A stretch of 6,194 bases of DNA from Gemmatimonadota bacterium (GTDB taxonomy: Bacteria > Latescibacterota > UBA2968). Positions 1 to 6,194 of the stretch are shown in pieces. The stretch spans positions 107,603 to 113,796 of the forward strand of contig PAXL01000028.1 of assembly GCA_002714465.1 (NCBI GenBank). Reading direction: 5' to 3'. The number at the start of each line of letters is the position of its first letter. Within the stretch, counting starts at the first letter, position 1. Made by a program: the position numbers and the translations under genes. Below the pieces are notes generated by a model. It made no database searches, was not told the origin of the DNA, and saw nothing but the letters and a program-made list of their open reading frames with translations.

Positions 1-316
1 CGACCATGGCGTCATCGAAGTCGAGATCCGTGCTTTCGATCGTGACGTCATCAGGCACGTCTTCGCTCTCGGTTTCGATCGGTACAGCCGGCCGAGGTGG
101 CGGAGGTGGACGCTGGATCTGCCGCGTCTCCGGGATGTCTTCCATGTTGATAATGATCTGGTCCTTCTTTTGAGCAGCAGCCCGAACGTTGAACTCTGGG
201 AAGAACACGGCGATCATCGTATGGATGACAAAGTTGATCGACGTGCAGATCCAGAAGACCTTGCGATAGCGCAGCCTCAAGTCGTGTTCTGGGTTCTTCC
301 CACGCACCATTGCCAT
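1..316 (-). CDS. tonB: TonB energy transducer, N-terminal part (cut by left window edge)
   Basis: The reading frame opens at ATG 316 and runs off the left edge, giving 105 residues. In TonB systems this protein is anchored in the inner membrane, is energised by ExbB/ExbD and contacts outer-membrane receptors across the periplasm. Visible here are a basic cytoplasmic N-terminus, one membrane segment (about residues 20-39) containing His32, possibly equivalent to the functional TonB transmembrane His, then a proline-rich stretch (RPPPPPRPAVP, residues 69-79) and an acidic stretch (about 81-102). The receptor-binding C-terminal domain is outside the window. The start is supported by AGGAAGGGG, 7 nt upstream, inside the end of the preceding exbD; a second in-frame ATG lies two codons on. 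Four bases separate it from the exbD stop, so it is the fourth gene of the operon. Family assignment rests on architecture plus context. Confidence 0.85.
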   Translation of the reverse strand, partial: MAMVRGKNPEHDLRLRYRKVFWICTSINFVIHTMIAVFFPEFNVRAAAQKKDQIIINMEDIPETRQIQRPPPPPRPAVPIETESEDVPDDVTIESTDLDFDDAMV

Positions 317-320
317 AGAA

Positions 321-731
321 TTACCCCTTCCTGTCAGCGGCGAAGTTCAGGCGGAGCGCATCCGCTTCGCGCAATTGTTCGAGCACTCTGGAAACAAGGC
401 CATAGGGAGCGCGGAAGTCGCACTTGAGCGATACGATCGTTCGTGGCTCCTTGACCCGTCGATCGTAGAACACGTTTGCAACCTGAGCGAGTTCCGCGAC
501 CTTGTCGTCGATGTAGATCCTGCGGTCCGCCGATACCCAAAGATAGGATATCATGCGGCGTTTCTTGAGCTCTTCGATTTTCTCCGCTTTTGGCAAGACG
601 ATACCCGTTACGCGATATCGGACGAACACCGTCGTCACCATTAAGAAGATCAAGAGCAGAAACGCTATGTCTGCCATCGAACTGGTCGGGATGCTTTCAC
701 CGACAGAAGCTTTTCTTGAAAAATCAGGCAT
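321..731 (-). CDS. exbD: ExbD/TolR family biopolymer transport protein (second of two paralogues)
   Basis: The product has 136 residues, a usual ExbD length. In this family ExbD sits inside the ExbB oligomer and uses one membrane aspartate for proton conduction. A short cytoplasmic N-terminus leads to IPTSSMADIAFLLLIF (residues 14-29), in which Asp21 is in the position of the essential ExbD membrane Asp. The membrane segment spans about 20-38 and the rest is a periplasmic domain. The start has AGGAC 6 nt upstream. Nine bases separate it from the upstream exbD stop and four from tonB. It shares SSMADIAFLL with its neighbour, but its periplasmic half is more basic and clearly diverged (for example KKRRMISYLWVSADRRIYID), so it looks like an old duplication with a distinct role. 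TolR is the alternative name, but the adjacent tonB favours ExbD. Confidence 0.93.
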   Translation of the reverse strand: MPDFSRKASVGESIPTSSMADIAFLLLIFLMVTTVFVRYRVTGIVLPKAEKIEELKKRRMISYLWVSADRRIYIDDKVAELAQVANVFYDRRVKEPRTIVSLKCDFRAPYGLVSRVLEQLREADALRLNFAADRKG

Positions 732-740
732 TCGTCTGTC

Positions 741-1145
741 CTACTGTTCCGGGGAAGCCAGAGAGATCTTGTCCGCTCCGGCCAGTTTGATTTCGTCCAA
801 CACGGCGATGAAGCTCTTGTAGGGCGTCTCTTCACTCGCCTTCAGTGAGACGATCAACTTTTCGTTCGCGGCGAGCCGCTGCTCGATGCTGGCGCGGAGC
901 TGTCCGAGCGGAACCTGATCCTCAAGGTTGATCAGAATTTGTCCGCTTTCGTTGACCCAGATGTTACAGATGTTCTTCTTCTGGATCTTCTTGGACTCTC
1001 CAGCCGGAGGCAGCTGCATTCCGATGCCCTTGTCCTGGTTCATAGTTGTGGTGACCAAGAAAAAGACAATCAGCAGGAATGCGATGTCCGCCATCGAACT
1101 CGTCGGAATCTCCGGGTTCGATTTCTCGCGACGGTTTAGTTGCAT
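741..1145 (-). CDS. exbD: ExbD/TolR family biopolymer transport protein (first of two paralogues)
   Basis: This 134-residue ExbD homologue has the family layout: a short cytoplasmic N-terminus, one membrane helix (about residues 19-37) beginning IPTSSMADIAFLLIVFF, and a periplasmic domain to the C-terminus. Asp20 is the predicted proton-carrying aspartate. It should assemble with ExbB and energise TonB. The ATG lies 3 bp after the exbB stop, and AAGGGCG within the end of exbB is the likely ribosome-binding site, suggesting translational coupling. The periplasmic part contains ICNIWVNESGQILIN, aligning by eye with ISYLWVSADRRIYID of the next gene, so the two exbD genes are paralogues in tandem. 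Both keep the key Asp, so neither looks degenerate. Confidence 0.94.
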   Translation of the reverse strand: MQLNRREKSNPEIPTSSMADIAFLLIVFFLVTTTMNQDKGIGMQLPPAGESKKIQKKNICNIWVNESGQILINLEDQVPLGQLRASIEQRLAANEKLIVSLKASEETPYKSFIAVLDEIKLAGADKISLASPEQ

Positions 1146-1148
1146 TGA

Positions 1149-1769
1149 TTACTCGCCCTTACCGTAGCCAAGCTGGATGAGCTCTTCGGTGAATTGCGTC
1201 GAGGCTTCCTGCATGTCGATGATGATCTTGTCGATCTTCGAGACGAAGTAGTTGTGGAATGCCTGAATCGGAATAGCGATGACGAGACCGCTCGCGGTGG
1301 TGATCAGGGCTTCCGATATACCGCTGGCCACGATGCTCGGCTCGACGTCACCGGCCGCAGCGATCGACTCGAAGGCCGAGATCATACCGGATACCGTTCC
1401 GAGGAATCCGAGGAGTGGAGCGATGTTGGCGACTGTCGAGAGCCAGACCATGCCACGCTCGAGAAAAGCCATTTCAACGGCACCTGACTCCGTGATGGCC
1501 TTCTCGACGTGGTCGAGTCCGCGATCAATACGCAGCAGACCGGCGTGGAGAACAGATGCGACCGGGCCTTGCGTGTTCGAACAAACTTCAGCGGCTGCTT
1601 CGGGACCGCCCTGTTTGAGGGCCTCCTGAATCTGCGCAAAAAAATCACTGGCGTTGATGTGTGCCTTGCTCAGGGTGTAGAAGCGTTCAAAGGCAACGAC
1701 GAGCCCAAAGAAAAGCATAAACAGCAAAGGCCACATGAAGTTGCCACCCTTGACGAATAAATCAACCAT
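1149..1769 (-). CDS. exbB: ExbB/MotA/TolQ family proton channel protein
   Basis: The 206-residue product forms the membrane oligomer that, with ExbD, converts proton motive force into movement of TonB. Three membrane segments are visible: about residues 11-31, 110-133 and 146-173, with a cytoplasmic loop between the first two, the usual ExbB topology. The family core is clear: APLLGFLGTVSGMISAF (117-133) and GISEALITTASGLVIAIP (150-167). Thr125, Glu153 and Thr157/Thr158 fall where ExbB and TolQ carry polar residues lining the proton path. The ATG has GGGGGAG ending 5 nt upstream. It is the first gene of the tight exbB-exbD-exbD-tonB group and follows the TPR gene by 102 bp. TolQ is the alternative; tonB downstream makes ExbB the better call. 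Confidence 0.95.
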   Translation of the reverse strand: MVDLFVKGGNFMWPLLFMLFFGLVVAFERFYTLSKAHINASDFFAQIQEALKQGGPEAAAEVCSNTQGPVASVLHAGLLRIDRGLDHVEKAITESGAVEMAFLERGMVWLSTVANIAPLLGFLGTVSGMISAFESIAAAGDVEPSIVASGISEALITTASGLVIAIPIQAFHNYFVSKIDKIIIDMQEASTQFTEELIQLGYGKGE

Positions 1770-1871
1770 GCCACTCCCCCAGATTATGTGCGTTTACGTC
1801 CTGAGACGATTAGGTGGTAGGTGACTCACTCTCCGAGCCGCCCGTGACGTTTTTCTCTCGATGGAGATCGT

Positions 1872-3041
1872 TTACTTCTTACCCGTTACTTCGATTTCTT
1901 CCTTCTTCTTCGATTTGTTGAAGAACTCGCGCCGTTTCTTCTCCTCGTCGGAGAGGGGCGGGTCGAGTTCGTCGATCATCCGCTGTGCGTTCCCGCGCCA
2001 CTGCGCGTCAGTCCTCGCTTTGCGATACCAAGTAAGCGCACGCACCGAATCCTGCTTGGCCGAGTCCTTGTTCCACTTCTTATAGTAGAAGTCACCCTTC
2101 AGGAAATTGAGCCTGCCGCTCTGAGCATCGAGCTTGAGGCCGGCGTTGATCCACCTGAGGGAGCTGGTCTTGTCCGCTAGGAGCTCAATTACGTGGAGAT
2201 TTTCGGGCTGAATGCTGTGCATTTTATCGAGCAGGCCGACCTGATAGCTGTTCGATTTATCTAACTGCTGGCTCAGATCGAACAAATTGTCAAGGTAGGC
2301 GAAGTTGGTGGGATGATGCTCGTGAAGACGGGCAAACGCTTCAAAAGACCTCTTCGTCTCGCCAAGCTGCTTGTACTGGTTGCCAAGCCACTCAAGTGTC
2401 TCCCAGTCATTGGGGTTCATCTCGAGGACCTTCTCCTTTTCCGCTAGCGCCTCTTCCGCCCCGCCAGTATGCATCGCCAATTTGGCGATCATGTCACGAA
2501 CTTCGGGATTGTCAGGCTCCAACTCGCCCCAGCGACGTGCATACTCAAGAGCCGCCTCAAAGTCCTCCTCCTCGGCGCTCAGACTCACTAGGCTGTGCAG
2601 ATACTGTATCTCCCTCTCCCGTTTGGGGTTAAGGGTCAACAGCTTCGCGTAGGCCGCGATCGCCTTGGGTCTGTTCTCCAGGTAGACGTGGATCTGTCCG
2701 AGAAAGTAGTAGGAGTTTTTGTAGCTAATCTTCCCCTTCTGGAGAAGTGTGATTGCCTTGTTCAGCATTTCGACGGCTTCCTCGTAGCGTTCCGTGTCGT
2801 TGTATAAACGACCGAGGTAGTAAGCCGCCCGCCCCTCATTGGGGTTGAATTCCAGAGACCTCAGCAGCTGCGTCTCAGCATCTTCGAAGTTCTTGGCCTT
2901 GTAGTATCTCTGACCGAAGGAAAGATGCTTGCTGGACGTGCGGGAGGAATCGACGGCTGCCGCATCCTGTGCCGGGATCTCAATCTCGGCGAATAGTACA
3001 ACCAAGGCCGCCGCGAGGGACATCACGATCATTTTTCTCAT
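1872..3041 (-). CDS. Exported tetratricopeptide repeat protein
   Basis: The 389-residue product starts with a Sec-type signal (basic MRK, hydrophobic core about residues 4-18, possible cleavage near PAQ at 23-25), so it is probably periplasmic or envelope-bound. From about residue 37 to 230 it is made of TPR-like helix pairs: the repeat around 42-70 (FGQRYYKAKNFEDAETQLL), others near 71-104, 109-140 and 184-216, each ending in forms such as LEFNP, LTLNP, LEPDNP and LEMNP. Later repeats are more degenerate and the C-terminus is a lysine/glutamate-rich tail. TPR proteins are scaffolds for protein contacts; no enzymatic motif is seen. The frame also has TTG at 3047, but AGAGG is only 4 nt from it and 10 nt from ATG 3041, so I chose ATG. 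It precedes exbB by 102 bp without a visible terminator, so a role with the TonB machinery is plausible but inferred. Confidence 0.88.
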   Translation of the reverse strand: MRKMIVMSLAAALVVLFAEIEIPAQDAAAVDSSRTSSKHLSFGQRYYKAKNFEDAETQLLRSLEFNPNEGRAAYYLGRLYNDTERYEEAVEMLNKAITLLQKGKISYKNSYYFLGQIHVYLENRPKAIAAYAKLLTLNPKREREIQYLHSLVSLSAEEEDFEAALEYARRWGELEPDNPEVRDMIAKLAMHTGGAEEALAEKEKVLEMNPNDWETLEWLGNQYKQLGETKRSFEAFARLHEHHPTNFAYLDNLFDLSQQLDKSNSYQVGLLDKMHSIQPENLHVIELLADKTSSLRWINAGLKLDAQSGRLNFLKGDFYYKKWNKDSAKQDSVRALTWYRKARTDAQWRGNAQRMIDELDPPLSDEEKKRREFFNKSKKKEEIEVTGKK

Positions 3042-3153
3042 GAACAACTTACCTCTTGGCCCACCGTGCCGTAGGGGCGAGTAATGGAGCCAACCACTTG
3101 TTATTTAGTGCTTTGGGTATAAGGACACGGTGAGGGTGCCATTAGAATGCGTG

Positions 3154-3182
3154 AATCTAATGAATCGATTTTTGGCTGTCAA
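3154..3182 (-). promoter_or_regulatory. Candidate sigma-70-type promoter for the TPR gene (and perhaps the TonB operon)
   Basis: Read on the minus strand, TTGACA (3182-3177) is followed by a 17-nt spacer and TAGATT (3159-3154), a perfect -35 with a 4/6 match at -10. The predicted start would be near 3147, about 105 nt upstream of the TPR start codon. The remaining sequence of the 237-bp gap (3042-3278) shows nothing else I can assign. The assignment is by eye. Confidence 0.5.
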
Positions 3183-3278
3183 GGACTAATCCCCGTCCGC
3201 ATAGCCCAATTGATTCGAACGATCAGGGGTTTGGTGCGGTTCCGTGCCCGGCGGGCGCCGACGAATTGACCGGGTGTT

Positions 3279-3905
3279 TCAGGAGGGCTGATCGTCGCCG
3301 ACCGTGGCGTCGAATCGGCTGCCGGGAGCGTCCAGACTGCGGCCGACCTGGCTGAGATCTTGGTCCACTTGCTCGCGACGACTTCTAGCATCCTGGAGGT
3401 TTGCAAATAGCTTGTCAGACGCGGACCGTGCACGGGGAGGTGGCATCTCCGACGCAGGTGCGACCGGCAGGCCTTCCTCCGGTAGGTCTGCAAGGTTTCT
3501 CAGGAGCCGCGCTTGTTCCGTCAAGATCTCGAGCGTCTCGCTTTGTAGCCAGGCGTAGTCAAGGAAGGCGTTGAAACGGGACTCTCGCTGCAGAATGTCA
3601 CGCTCGATTTGTTCGATCGCAGATTCGGCACCGACGATCTCACTCGGCGGAACAAGGCTGGCGAAGCGTCGGAGCGCGTCTGCGATTCTTTCGTCGAGGT
3701 CGTCTCGCTTGGCTTCGGCGCCGAGGAGTCGATCAGCTTGGTCGGATTGGATCGGAAGTGAACGTGTCTTCCTGACTCGCGTGCGCCTGCGGGACTGTCG
3801 GCGTTTCAGAGCAATGTGGTCAAGCAGGGAGTCGCCATATCGGAAGGCGAGCCAGAGCGGAGCGACCGAGAACAGGATGAAGGCGATGAAAGTGACGAAC
3901 TGCAC
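3279..3905 (-). CDS. Unrecognised membrane-anchored, helical/coiled-coil protein
   Basis: I do not recognise this 208-residue protein. It starts at GTG 3905 with AGGG 7 nt upstream. Residues 2-21 (FVTFIAFILFSVAPLWLAFR) form one membrane helix, followed by a very basic patch (KRRQSRRRTRVRK, about 34-46). By the positive-inside rule the bulk would be cytoplasmic with a short N-terminus outside. Residues about 60-150 are charged and predicted helical, with heptad-like stretches (for example ADALRRFASLVPPSEIVG, then AIEQIERDILQRESRFNAFLDYAWLQ), a proline-rich linker near 150-160 (PASEMPPPRARS), a second charged helix (about 161-188) and a polar tail. This layout recalls small membrane-tethered coiled-coil scaffolds, but that is only description. 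Codon use and the ribosome-binding site look genuine, and the gene is divergent from guaB. No terminator is clear downstream. Confidence 0.7.
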   Translation of the reverse strand: MQFVTFIAFILFSVAPLWLAFRYGDSLLDHIALKRRQSRRRTRVRKTRSLPIQSDQADRLLGAEAKRDDLDERIADALRRFASLVPPSEIVGAESAIEQIERDILQRESRFNAFLDYAWLQSETLEILTEQARLLRNLADLPEEGLPVAPASEMPPPRARSASDKLFANLQDARSRREQVDQDLSQVGRSLDAPGSRFDATVGDDQPS

Positions 3906-3916
3906 GTAGAATCCCT

Positions 3917-3948
3917 ATTATATATGTGTAGCATCAACAACCGTTCAA
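3917..3948 (-). promoter_or_regulatory. Weak candidate promoter for the membrane/coiled-coil gene
   Basis: On the minus strand TTGAAC (3948-3943) lies 20 nt before a perfect TATAAT (3922-3917), or 18 nt before the overlapping TATATA (3924-3919). Either -10 is so close to the GTG at 3905 that the transcript leader would be only a few bases and the Shine-Dalgarno might not be fully included. An A/T-rich coincidence is possible. Confidence 0.3.
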
Positions 3949-3993
3949 TCTTCGGTATAATCACACCTTCGAAGCAACCTTTTCGTGCTCGGG

Positions 3994-4022
3994 TTGACAG
4001 CCAACCGGCATTCGTATATTGT
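3994..4022 (+). promoter_or_regulatory. Candidate sigma-70-type promoter for the guaB transcript
   Basis: A perfect TTGACA (3994-3999) is followed after 17 nt by TATTGT (4017-4022), or after 15 nt by the better-matching TATATT (4015-4020). The predicted start near 4028-4030 would give a leader of about 200 nt before guaB, containing the small ORF and the hairpin described next. No other promoter is evident between here and guaB. Confidence 0.5.
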
Positions 4023-4049
4023 TATCTCCCAATATTCGATGGAGCAGGA

Positions 4050-4150
4050 ATGACTTATTTTTCGATGTTCCCACCACCGATTGTAAAAGGTTTTGCGCCG
4101 CCAAAGGCCCGACCGAATTGTGGCTGTTTTGCCTCCAAGGCAGAGCTGTG

Positions 4151-4151
<1 letters not shown>
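4050..4151 (+). CDS. Putative 33-residue leader peptide or small protein upstream of guaB
   Basis: This small ORF starts at ATG 4050 with GGAG (4041-4044) 5 nt upstream, and ends in TGA 4149-4151. The peptide begins MTYFSMFPPPIVKG and ends CGCFASKAEL. It has six prolines, including a PPP run at residues 8-10 and APP at 16-18, four phenylalanines and a CGC motif (24-26). Polyproline runs are known to slow ribosomes when EF-P is limiting. The last base of its stop codon is the first base of the terminator-like hairpin, so a ribosome finishing this ORF would physically cover the 5' arm. This placement, together with the promoter, suggests a regulatory leader peptide for guaB. It could instead be an independent small gene with its own terminator, or a chance ORF. 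I know of no family it belongs to. Confidence 0.42.
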
Positions 4152-5705
<1,554 letters not shown>

Positions 5706-5732
5706 ACTCACGAGGTGAAGTGCGAGAGAGTG

Positions 5733-5770
5733 AGAGGAGGTGTTCGCTGGATGAGCACCTCCTCTTTTTT
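5733..5770 (+). terminator. Rho-independent terminator of guaB
   Basis: AGAGGAGGTG (5733-5742) pairs with CACCTCCTCT (5756-5765) as a 10-bp stem. It can be extended by weaker pairs into the loop (5743-5746 with 5752-5755) and is followed by a run of six T (5765-5770). It starts 27 nt after the guaB stop, ends the guaB transcript and separates it from the next gene. Confidence 0.9.
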
Positions 5771-5875
5771 ATCTGTCGAGTTGACGGTCAGAAAAATCAG
5801 TACCACGATTTCGTTAGTGGTCAGTCGACTGTATGTAAGAACACTCGTGAACTCTAGTTTTTTTGCAGGTTTGTC

Positions 5876-5905
5876 TTGATTCCAATTCTTTAAAGACCGT
5901 ATATT
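5876..5905 (+). promoter_or_regulatory. Candidate promoter for the lysine-rich repeat protein gene
   Basis: TTGATT (5876-5881) is followed by an 18-nt spacer and TATATT (5900-5905), preceded by an A/T-rich stretch with a T7 run that could act as an UP-like element. The predicted start near 5912 leaves a leader of about 100 nt. The -10 region shares CGTATATT with the guaB promoter region (4013-4020). Confidence 0.45.
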
Positions 5906-5922
5906 CAACGTCAGAATAAAGC

Positions 5923-5985
5923 GCGTTTCACTCGTTTAAAAGGAACGCTAAAGTAAACGTGAGAGGAAACGCCAAGGCGTGTTTC
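5923..5985 (+). promoter_or_regulatory. Leader with mutually exclusive inverted repeats
   Basis: GCGTTTC (5923-5929) and CGTTTA (5933-5938) can pair with GAAACGC (5966-5972) and TAAACG (5954-5959) respectively, giving one interrupted 13-bp hairpin. The segment GAAACGC can alternatively pair downstream with GCGTGTTTC (5977-5985), with two bases bulged. The two folds cannot coexist. The region ends 12 nt before the Shine-Dalgarno. Whether it regulates the gene is unknown. Confidence 0.35.
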
Positions 5986-5997
5986 GAACTCAGTAGG

Positions 5998-6006
5998 AGG
6001 AGGTGA
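5998..6006 (+). promoter_or_regulatory. Perfect extended Shine-Dalgarno of the lysine-rich gene
   Basis: AGGAGGTGA, complementary to the 3' end of 16S rRNA over nine bases, lies 5 nt before ATG 6012 and is preceded by a further AGG. It is the strongest ribosome-binding site in the window and suggests high expression, in keeping with an abundant DNA-binding protein. Confidence 0.85.
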
Positions 6007-6011
6007 AAGCG

Positions 6012-6194
6012 ATGCCAGTTAAGAAGGCCAAGAAGGCCAAGAAGGCCAAGAAGGCCAAGAAGGCTGCAAAGCGTACTGCTAAGAAGGCCAAAAAGCCAGC
6101 AAAGCGTACTGCTAAGAAGCCAGCAAAGCGTACTGCTAAGAAGGCTAAGAAGGCTAAGAAGGCTAAGAAGGCTAAGAAGGCTAAGAAGGCTAAG
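6012..6194 (+). CDS. Lysine/alanine-rich histone H1-like repeat protein, N-terminal part (cut by right edge)
   Basis: The frame opens at ATG 6012 and stays open to the end of the window, giving 61 codons. The product begins MPVKKAKKAKKAKKAKKAA and consists almost only of Lys, Ala and a few Pro, Arg and Thr. A KKA block is followed by three AKRTAKK modules, two of them starting with Pro, and then a second KKA block that runs off the edge. Such compositions occur in bacterial histone H1-like proteins, the C-terminal tails of some HU proteins and AlgP-like regulators, which bind nucleic acid through charge. Here the repeats start at the N-terminus with no HU fold before them, so an H1-like nucleoid protein is the best guess. 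The missing C-terminus could carry another domain. A perfect Shine-Dalgarno supports real translation. Confidence 0.72.
   Translation, partial: MPVKKAKKAKKAKKAKKAAKRTAKKAKKPAKRTAKKPAKRTAKKAKKAKKAKKAKKAKKAK
6021..6194 (+). repeat. In-frame tandem repeats (9-nt and 21-nt units)
   Basis: The 9-nt unit AAGAAGGCC occurs four times in a row (6021-6056). A 21-nt unit starting GCAAAGCGTACT occurs three times (6066-6086, 6099-6119, 6123-6143). Then the 9-nt unit AAGAAGGCT occurs six times (6138-6191), continuing past the window. All units are multiples of three, so copy-number change keeps the frame. Confidence 0.95.

Larger units (their letters stand above)
5771..6011. other. Intergenic region between guaB and the lysine-rich gene
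   Basis: I see no credible gene in these 241 bases. They hold a short palindrome CAGTCGACTG (5822-5831), GGTCAG twice (5786-5791 and 5819-5824), a small inverted repeat ACCAC/GTGGT (5802-5806 and 5817-5821), a T7 run (5858-5864) without a convincing hairpin, and the candidate promoter, leader structure and ribosome-binding site of the downstream gene. Base composition is more A/T-rich than in the flanking genes, as expected for a promoter region. Confidence 0.6.

Noticed and set aside
553..1167. Similar plus-strand frames containing AMSAIELVG at two places
   Set aside because: They are antisense shadows of the conserved SSMADIAFLL segment in the two exbD paralogues, not a repeat element.
3244..3258. 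GC-rich inverted repeat (GCCC/GGGC) after the membrane protein gene as a terminator
   Set aside because: The stem is only about four base pairs and no T-tract follows on the minus strand.
5858..5864. T7 run as a second terminator
   Set aside because: No stable GC-rich stem lies directly upstream on the plus strand, and guaB already has a strong terminator at 5733-5770.
5708..5908. Minus-strand open frame of 66 residues downstream of guaB
   Set aside because: It runs antisense through the guaB terminator and across the promoter region of the next gene, has no convincing ribosome-binding site and no recognisable composition.

Overview
The window looks like an ordinary chromosomal segment from a Gram-negative bacterium with moderate-to-high GC. 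A TonB/ExbB/ExbD energy-transduction operon implies an inner and an outer membrane. The TonB fragment (a proline run, then an acidic stretch) and the exbB-exbD-exbD-tonB order with an adjacent TPR gene resemble arrangements I associate with the FCB superphylum and related candidate phyla such as Marinimicrobia, Zixibacteria, Latescibacteria and Gemmatimonadota. That placement is inference from gene style, not from a database match.

Minus strand, read right to left. At 3905-3279 is an unrecognised 208-residue protein with one N-terminal membrane anchor and a long charged helical region. At 3041-1872 is an exported TPR protein with a good candidate promoter (TTGACA, 17 nt, TAGATT). It is followed after 102 bp, with no visible terminator, by exbB (1769-1149), exbD (1145-741), a second exbD (731-321) and tonB (316 to the left edge, truncated). 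The last four are 3 to 9 bp apart and must be one transcription unit. Together they form a proton-driven inner-membrane motor and the rod that passes energy to outer-membrane transporters. The TPR protein may be co-transcribed.

Plus strand. guaB (4233-5705) encodes a full-length IMP dehydrogenase with its CBS pair and catalytic residues. It ends in a strong intrinsic terminator. Its upstream region is the most interesting part of the window. A promoter-like TTGACA at 3994 is followed by a 33-codon ORF with its own ribosome-binding site (4050-4151). The stop codon of that ORF overlaps the first base of a near-perfect 30-nt hairpin followed by T4 (4151-4183). No promoter is visible between hairpin and guaB, so transcription from 3994 would have to read through it. 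This suggests translation-coupled attenuation of guaB or a separate small gene.

Right end. After a 241-bp gap with a candidate promoter and a leader able to form alternative hairpins, a perfect Shine-Dalgarno starts a lysine/alanine repeat protein (6012 to the right edge). It resembles histone H1-like bacterial DNA-binding proteins. Its repeats run into the window edge, so its length and C-terminus are unknown.

I see no rRNA, tRNA, CRISPR array, transposase or prophage gene. No clearly new system is evident. The guaB leader, the repeat protein and the unrecognised membrane protein are the items worth following.
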